From Phycisphaerales bacterium UBA5793 (lineage in GTDB: Bacteria > Planctomycetota > Phycisphaerae > Phycisphaerales > UBA5793): a stretch of 9,612 nt of DNA. The DNA lies in NCBI GenBank assembly GCA_002418285.1, contig DIDT01000043.1, positions 1 through 9,612 on the forward strand. The letters are read 5' to 3'. The notes under the pieces are model-generated. The model saw only the letters and a program-made list of their open reading frames with translations. It made no database searches and was not told where the DNA came from. Made by a program: the position numbers and the translations under genes. Numbering within the stretch: position 1 is the first letter of the stretch; every line of letters begins with the position of its first letter. Positions 6,978-9,612 of this stretch are shown here, piece by piece.

Positions 6978-7037
6978 GTTTGGGTTTCGGCAATAAACGT
7001 ACCCGTCCCGTTTGGGTTTCCGTCCCGTTTAGGTTTC
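6957..7037 (+). repeat. Tandem REP-like units, 2.5 copies of a 32-bp repeat
   Basis: Unit 1 (6957-6988) and unit 2 (6989-7020) differ at only four positions. A third, partial unit (7021-7037) repeats the last 17 bases with one change. Unit 1 begins G-GTAG-T and then AAACGG, a 7-nt loop and CCGTTT. This is a GTAG tetranucleotide immediately 5' to a hairpin, as described for REPs processed by RAYT proteins. The block lies upstream of the intact transposase. Confidence 0.8.
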
Positions 7038-7206
7038 GTGGGCGAAGGGGAAGGAGGTGCTGTGACGCGGGCGGCGCTTGCGGCGTTGCATCAATCGTGG
7101 TCGGGGGTTTTGGCGAATTGTGAAATCGGGGCGGGCGGGTTTCCGAAGACGTATCGGGTTGCAATGGCGTGGTTGCGTGGGGCGTTGGATGGGCGAGGAG
7201 GTTTTT
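7038..7206. other. Spacer and leader of the hydrolase gene
   Basis: This G-rich spacer lies between the REP-like units and the hydrolase start. It has an AAGGAGG at 7051-7057 before a GTG at 7062, but that frame runs on through the hydrolase in the wrong phase and is not credited. The functional SD is AGGAGG at 7196-7201, 5 nt before ATG 7207 and 8 nt before ATG 7210. Confidence 0.5.
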
Positions 7207-8226
7207 ATGATGCGATTTGCGTTTGGGATATTGGCGGTTTCGACGTCGAGTGTCGCGCTGGGTCAGGAATCTGTGCCGGGGCAGGGTCCGCTGGCGGTGC
7301 GAGTGGCGGAGGTGGTGAAGCTGCACGATGCAGCACGGGAGAGGGATCTGCCGATTCGGGTGCGGTATCCGAAGGCGGATGCGGAGCATCCCGGGCCCTT
7401 TCCGCTGGTGGTGTTCAGCCATGGGGCGGGCGGGTCGTGCGATGCGTTCGGGCCGCTGAGCACGTGCCTGGCGAGCAACGGGTATGTTGTCGTTCATCCG
7501 ACGCATTCGGACTCGCTCAGTCTGCTCTCAGCCAACGAGCGGCGGATGAAGGGTCGCGAACAGCTGCGCAACCCGCGCGAGATCGCGAAGAAGGTGGATC
7601 TGAAGGATCGGGTTGCGGATGTGAAGTTCATCCTCGATTCGCTTGATGAGATCGAGAAGGACATCGATCAGCCGCGTCTGATCGATCGCGAGCGCCTTGC
7701 CATGGGGGGCCACTCCGCGGGGGCGATGACAACAGAAGTGCTCGGTGGGATGGAGTTCATGTTTCTCGGCAAGCCGGCGGCGGGTTGGGCGCTGAGCGAA
7801 TCGCGATTTGATGCGCTGGCGGTCATCTCGGGGGCGGGGACGCAGCGGCGATCGATTACGAAGGATTCGTGGCAGCACGTGGATCGGCCGTGGCTGGTGA
7901 TTACCGGCAGCAAGGACTTGAGCGCGGCCAGTGATGAGACGCCGGAATCGAGGCGCGAGCCGTATGAGTATGCGCCGGCGGATGGGAGCAAGTATTTGCT
8001 GTTCATCGACGGCGCGACGCACTCGTCGTACCAGGGCAAGGGCATTGGCATGCTGCTTGATGGCCAGTCGCCTGACAATCTCGAGTGGATCTGCGAGACG
8101 ACGAACATGAGCGTTCTTGCCTTCTTTGATGCGTATGTGAAGGGCAACGAGGCCGCGAAGGCGTGGCTGGACTCGGGAGCCGTGGCGGATCGCGAGGGCG
8201 GGACCGTCGAGTTCAAACATAAGTGA
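7207..8226 (+). CDS. Exported alpha/beta hydrolase (predicted dienelactone-hydrolase / PAF-acetylhydrolase-like)
   Basis: This 339-residue serine hydrolase has a short Sec-type signal sequence, MMRFAFGILAVSTSSVALG, with likely cleavage near Gln20, so it acts outside the cytoplasmic membrane. The fold is marked by PLVVFSHGAGG (66-76), where the HG turn supplies the oxyanion hole. The nucleophile elbow GHSAG has Ser170, ITGSKD has Asp237 as a plausible acid, and GATHSS has His272. The order Ser-Asp-His and the spacing fit the family. The 'VVVHPTHSDS' strand and the long helical insertion after it resemble secreted platelet-activating-factor acetylhydrolase or chlorophyllase-type predicted dienelactone hydrolases, which cleave small esters; the substrate is unknown. 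The start at 7207 is supported by AGGAGG; 7210 is equally possible. A dead 5' copy of a paralog lies at 4694-4873. The intact gene appears monocistronic, 127 nt ahead of the next gene. Confidence 0.85.
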   Translation: MMRFAFGILAVSTSSVALGQESVPGQGPLAVRVAEVVKLHDAARERDLPIRVRYPKADAEHPGPFPLVVFSHGAGGSCDAFGPLSTCLASNGYVVVHPTHSDSLSLLSANERRMKGREQLRNPREIAKKVDLKDRVADVKFILDSLDEIEKDIDQPRLIDRERLAMGGHSAGAMTTEVLGGMEFMFLGKPAAGWALSESRFDALAVISGAGTQRRSITKDSWQHVDRPWLVITGSKDLSAASDETPESRREPYEYAPADGSKYLLFIDGATHSSYQGKGIGMLLDGQSPDNLEWICETTNMSVLAFFDAYVKGNEAAKAWLDSGAVADREGGTVEFKHK

Positions 8227-8353
8227 GCGGAGCGCGGCTGACGCGTCCCGCGATCGCAGATCGGGGACAGGCAGGGGTTTCACCTGCGAGCGAGTGGTGT
8301 GCGGTGGATAGGATTGCAGCGAGATTGCACTCAGTTTCTCGCTTGGGAGCCGG

Positions 8354-8728
8354 ATGATGCCTTCGGAGATGGCTCAATCGTCGGGATCGGCAGAACGCAG
8401 GATCGATGATCTTGTCTACGTCGGGTTTAACTCGCGCGTCGTGGCGCTCGATCGCTACACTGGCGAACTTATCTGGCAGTGGAAAAGCCCCAAGGGTTCA
8501 GGATTCGTTTCGCTTCTGCTTGATGGCGATCGATTGATCGCGTCGGTGCAGGGGTACACCTACTGCCTCGAGCCGCTTTTCGGTCAGCAGGTGTGGGGCA
8601 ATCCGCTCAAGGGGCTGGGACTCGGCGTGGCGTCGCTGGCCAGCGTGCGCGGCATGTCGAGCGGCAGCGGAATGGGCGCGGCGGCAGCCCAGCAACAGCA
8701 GGCGGCCGCGGCAGCGGCGGCAGGGTGA
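8354..8728 (+). CDS. Small PQQ-type beta-propeller blade protein with Ala/Gln-rich tail
   Basis: This is a 124-residue protein. Residues about 17-85 read DDLVYVGFNSRVVALDRYTGELIWQWKS, then GFVSLLLDGDRLIASVQGYTYCLEPLFGQQVW. They contain two blade-like 'vyvgf...v.ALD..TGe.iWqw' units of the PQQ/BamB propeller superfamily, with the Trp that closes each blade. Two blades cannot make a full six- to eight-blade propeller, so the protein probably oligomerises or docks on a partner. No signal peptide is visible. The tail is low-complexity, MSSGSGMGAAAAQQQQ followed by a run of Ala. The start at 8354 has GGGAG 4-5 nt upstream; the ATGs at 8357 and 8369 are alternatives. The stop is 4 nt before the next gene, which strongly suggests coupled translation with the membrane protein. 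Similar short blade proteins are familiar from Planctomycetota, but I know of no assigned function. Confidence 0.78.
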   Translation: MMPSEMAQSSGSAERRIDDLVYVGFNSRVVALDRYTGELIWQWKSPKGSGFVSLLLDGDRLIASVQGYTYCLEPLFGQQVWGNPLKGLGLGVASLASVRGMSSGSGMGAAAAQQQQAAAAAAAG

Positions 8729-8732
8729 GTGC

Positions 8733-9392
8733 ATGGCGATGGGCGAATCCATCGACGATTCGACGATTGATGCGCCGCACGGTCCTTTCGCCACCGCTCC
8801 ACTGATCCCTCGCACGAGTTGGCCGACCATCGTCGGCATCATCTGTCTTTCGCTGGGTTCGCTTGGGATCGTCTATGGCGTGCTTGGCATGATCTGGGCC
8901 GTGGGCTGGACGATGATGATTCGCTCGATGCCGGAATCTCCCGGGGCGGGCCTGCCCAGTGTCATCACGCTGTCAACGATCCTCAGCGGATGCGTGGCGC
9001 TGCTGATGTACGGTCTACTGGTGTGGGGAGGATTCGGGCTTGCATCACGCAAGGTGTTTGGGCGCGCGGTGTTGTTGTGGTGGTCGGCGCTGGAAATCGT
9101 GCGCGTGCCGATCGCCACGATTCTGAGCACGACGATGTCGCAGACGATCCTCGAGCTAATCAGTCGGCCCATGAAGGCTTCGGTGACGGAGGAGCAGGCA
9201 GCCGCGATGGGTCGCGCGCTGCGGGCCATGATGGTGGCTGTCGGGATACTCGGCGCCGTGCTCGCACTCATCCTGCCGGTCTTCCTGCTGGTGTGGTTGA
9301 ATCGAGATTTGATTCGGCGGGAAGTTGGGCTGTGGCGCGAAAGTTCGATCTCGCACCGGTCCGGCGCGTCTACTGTGAACGGTCAAGCCTGA
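8733..9392 (+). CDS. Four-helix integral membrane protein of unknown function
   Basis: This 219-residue protein has an acidic, Pro-rich cytosolic N-terminus (1-28) followed by four hydrophobic segments at roughly 32-60, 77-103, 108-130 and 164-190. A basic loop, ASRKVFGR, lies between the second and third segments, and a charged tail (NRDLIRREVGLWRE) follows the last. No catalytic motif is visible. The block SWPTIVGIICLSLGSLG at 29-45 recurs in the next gene as SWPNVVGIICIVMGSL, so the two are tandem paralogs. The start at 8733 lies 4 nt after the stop of the blade-protein gene; the neighbouring frame could also start at GTG 8730. I infer a small operon of one blade protein and at least two paralogous membrane proteins. 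Confidence 0.78.
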   Translation: MAMGESIDDSTIDAPHGPFATAPLIPRTSWPTIVGIICLSLGSLGIVYGVLGMIWAVGWTMMIRSMPESPGAGLPSVITLSTILSGCVALLMYGLLVWGGFGLASRKVFGRAVLLWWSALEIVRVPIATILSTTMSQTILELISRPMKASVTEEQAAAMGRALRAMMVAVGILGAVLALILPVFLLVWLNRDLIRREVGLWRESSISHRSGASTVNGQA

Positions 9393-9422
9393 TGCATGTG
9401 ATTGACCTCCGGAAGGAACAGC

Positions 9423-9612
9423 ATGGCTGAATCAGACATTCCAGAATTCAATCCGATGACCCCGCCGTCGCCTCTGGATGCGCCGCCGATGGCGGGTGCT
9501 GCTCCTCCGACGTATCGACCGGCGTACCAGCGACCGAGCCAGTCGTCGTGGCCGAACGTCGTGGGCATCATCTGCATTGTCATGGGTTCACTAGAAGCCA
9601 TTTCAAAACCTC
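9423..9612 (+). CDS. Paralogous membrane protein, 5' part only
   Basis: Sixty-three codons are present before the right edge, with no stop. A Pro-rich cytosolic N-terminus (NPMTPPSPLDAPPMAGAAPP, then YRPAYQRPSQS) leads to the first hydrophobic segment SWPNVVGIICIVMGSL, which matches the start of the first helix of the preceding gene. GGAAGGAA precedes the ATG at a usable distance. The gap to the previous stop is 30 nt, so it should belong to the same transcript. The last residues (EAISKP) no longer follow the paralog, where GIVYGVL continues the helix. This may be real divergence, or a junction near 9591-9612 with a mobile element or misassembly. Confidence 0.65.
   Translation, partial: MAESDIPEFNPMTPPSPLDAPPMAGAAPPTYRPAYQRPSQSSWPNVVGIICIVMGSLEAISKP

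Noticed and set aside
6957..7037. Short CRISPR array
   Set aside because: The 32-bp units are directly adjacent with no spacers between them, there is no cas gene, and the units match REP-like sequences elsewhere around the transposase.
7078..7206. N-terminal extension of the hydrolase from a TTG at 7078
   Set aside because: The added residues are Arg/Gly/Trp-rich and would precede a proper signal peptide. AGGAGG directly precedes ATG 7207.
6931..7506. 191-codon minus-strand frame over the REP units and hydrolase 5' end
   Set aside because: It is antisense to the hydrolase signal peptide and core. The product is a basic His/Pro/Arg-rich shadow.
7038..7646. Plus-strand frame with AAGGAGG before GTG 7062
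   Set aside because: The SD looks good, but the frame overlaps the hydrolase by about 440 nt and its translation becomes Gly/Ser-rich with no family features. A short decayed gene before the hydrolase cannot be excluded.
8251..8282. GGGGACAGG near the blade-protein leader as another REP-like unit
   Set aside because: Only about 9 bases resemble the antisense of the GTACCTGTCCC core, and neither the GCAATAAACG part nor the hairpin is present.

Overview
The window looks like chromosomal DNA from a GC-rich Gram-negative-type bacterium. Planctomycetota, perhaps a Phycisphaerae relative, is my best guess. The basis is the mix of a HAF-repeat exported protein, Sec lipoproteins, a REP-associated tyrosine transposase, a small PQQ-blade protein and many orphan exported proteins. 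No rRNA or universal marker is present, so the taxonomy is inference.

Layout. Positions 1-761 (minus) hold the 5' part of an exported HAF-repeat protein that runs off the left edge. Its signal-peptide codons contain a 33-nt (TC)n tract, and in this copy the SD-led start codon and the mature protein are out of frame, which looks like a phase-variable OFF state. Positions 762-1753 are about 1 kb of mostly non-coding DNA ending in a strong terminator (1695-1724). Two minus-strand lipoproteins follow: a small BamE/SmpA-like one (1754-2155) and a 609-residue orphan (2265-4094). A plus-strand stand-alone CBM48/AMPK-type glycogen-binding protein (4166-4597) diverges from them.

Positions 4665-7040 form a mobile-element-worked region. 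It holds an intact REP-associated Y1 transposase (6217-6900, minus), several related REP-like units (5039-5074, 6165-6199, 6957-7037), and a chimeric scar in which the dead 5' end of an alpha/beta-hydrolase gene (4694-4873) is joined directly to the dead 5' end of a second copy of the transposase (4871-4983). Between the scar and the intact transposase, an unrecognised lower-GC gene (5076-6083) is flanked by REP-like units in inverted orientation.

Positions 7207-8226 (plus) encode an intact exported alpha/beta hydrolase, paralogous to the dead fragment. Positions 8354-9612 (plus) form a compact operon-like group: a minimal PQQ-blade protein, a four-helix membrane protein, and the start of a paralogous membrane protein cut by the right edge.

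The strongest candidates for something new are the repeat-tract frameshift in the HAF protein's signal peptide and the transposase/REP neighbourhood with its REP-bounded cassette and chimeric pseudogene. All identity figures are hand counts within this window; no database search was run.
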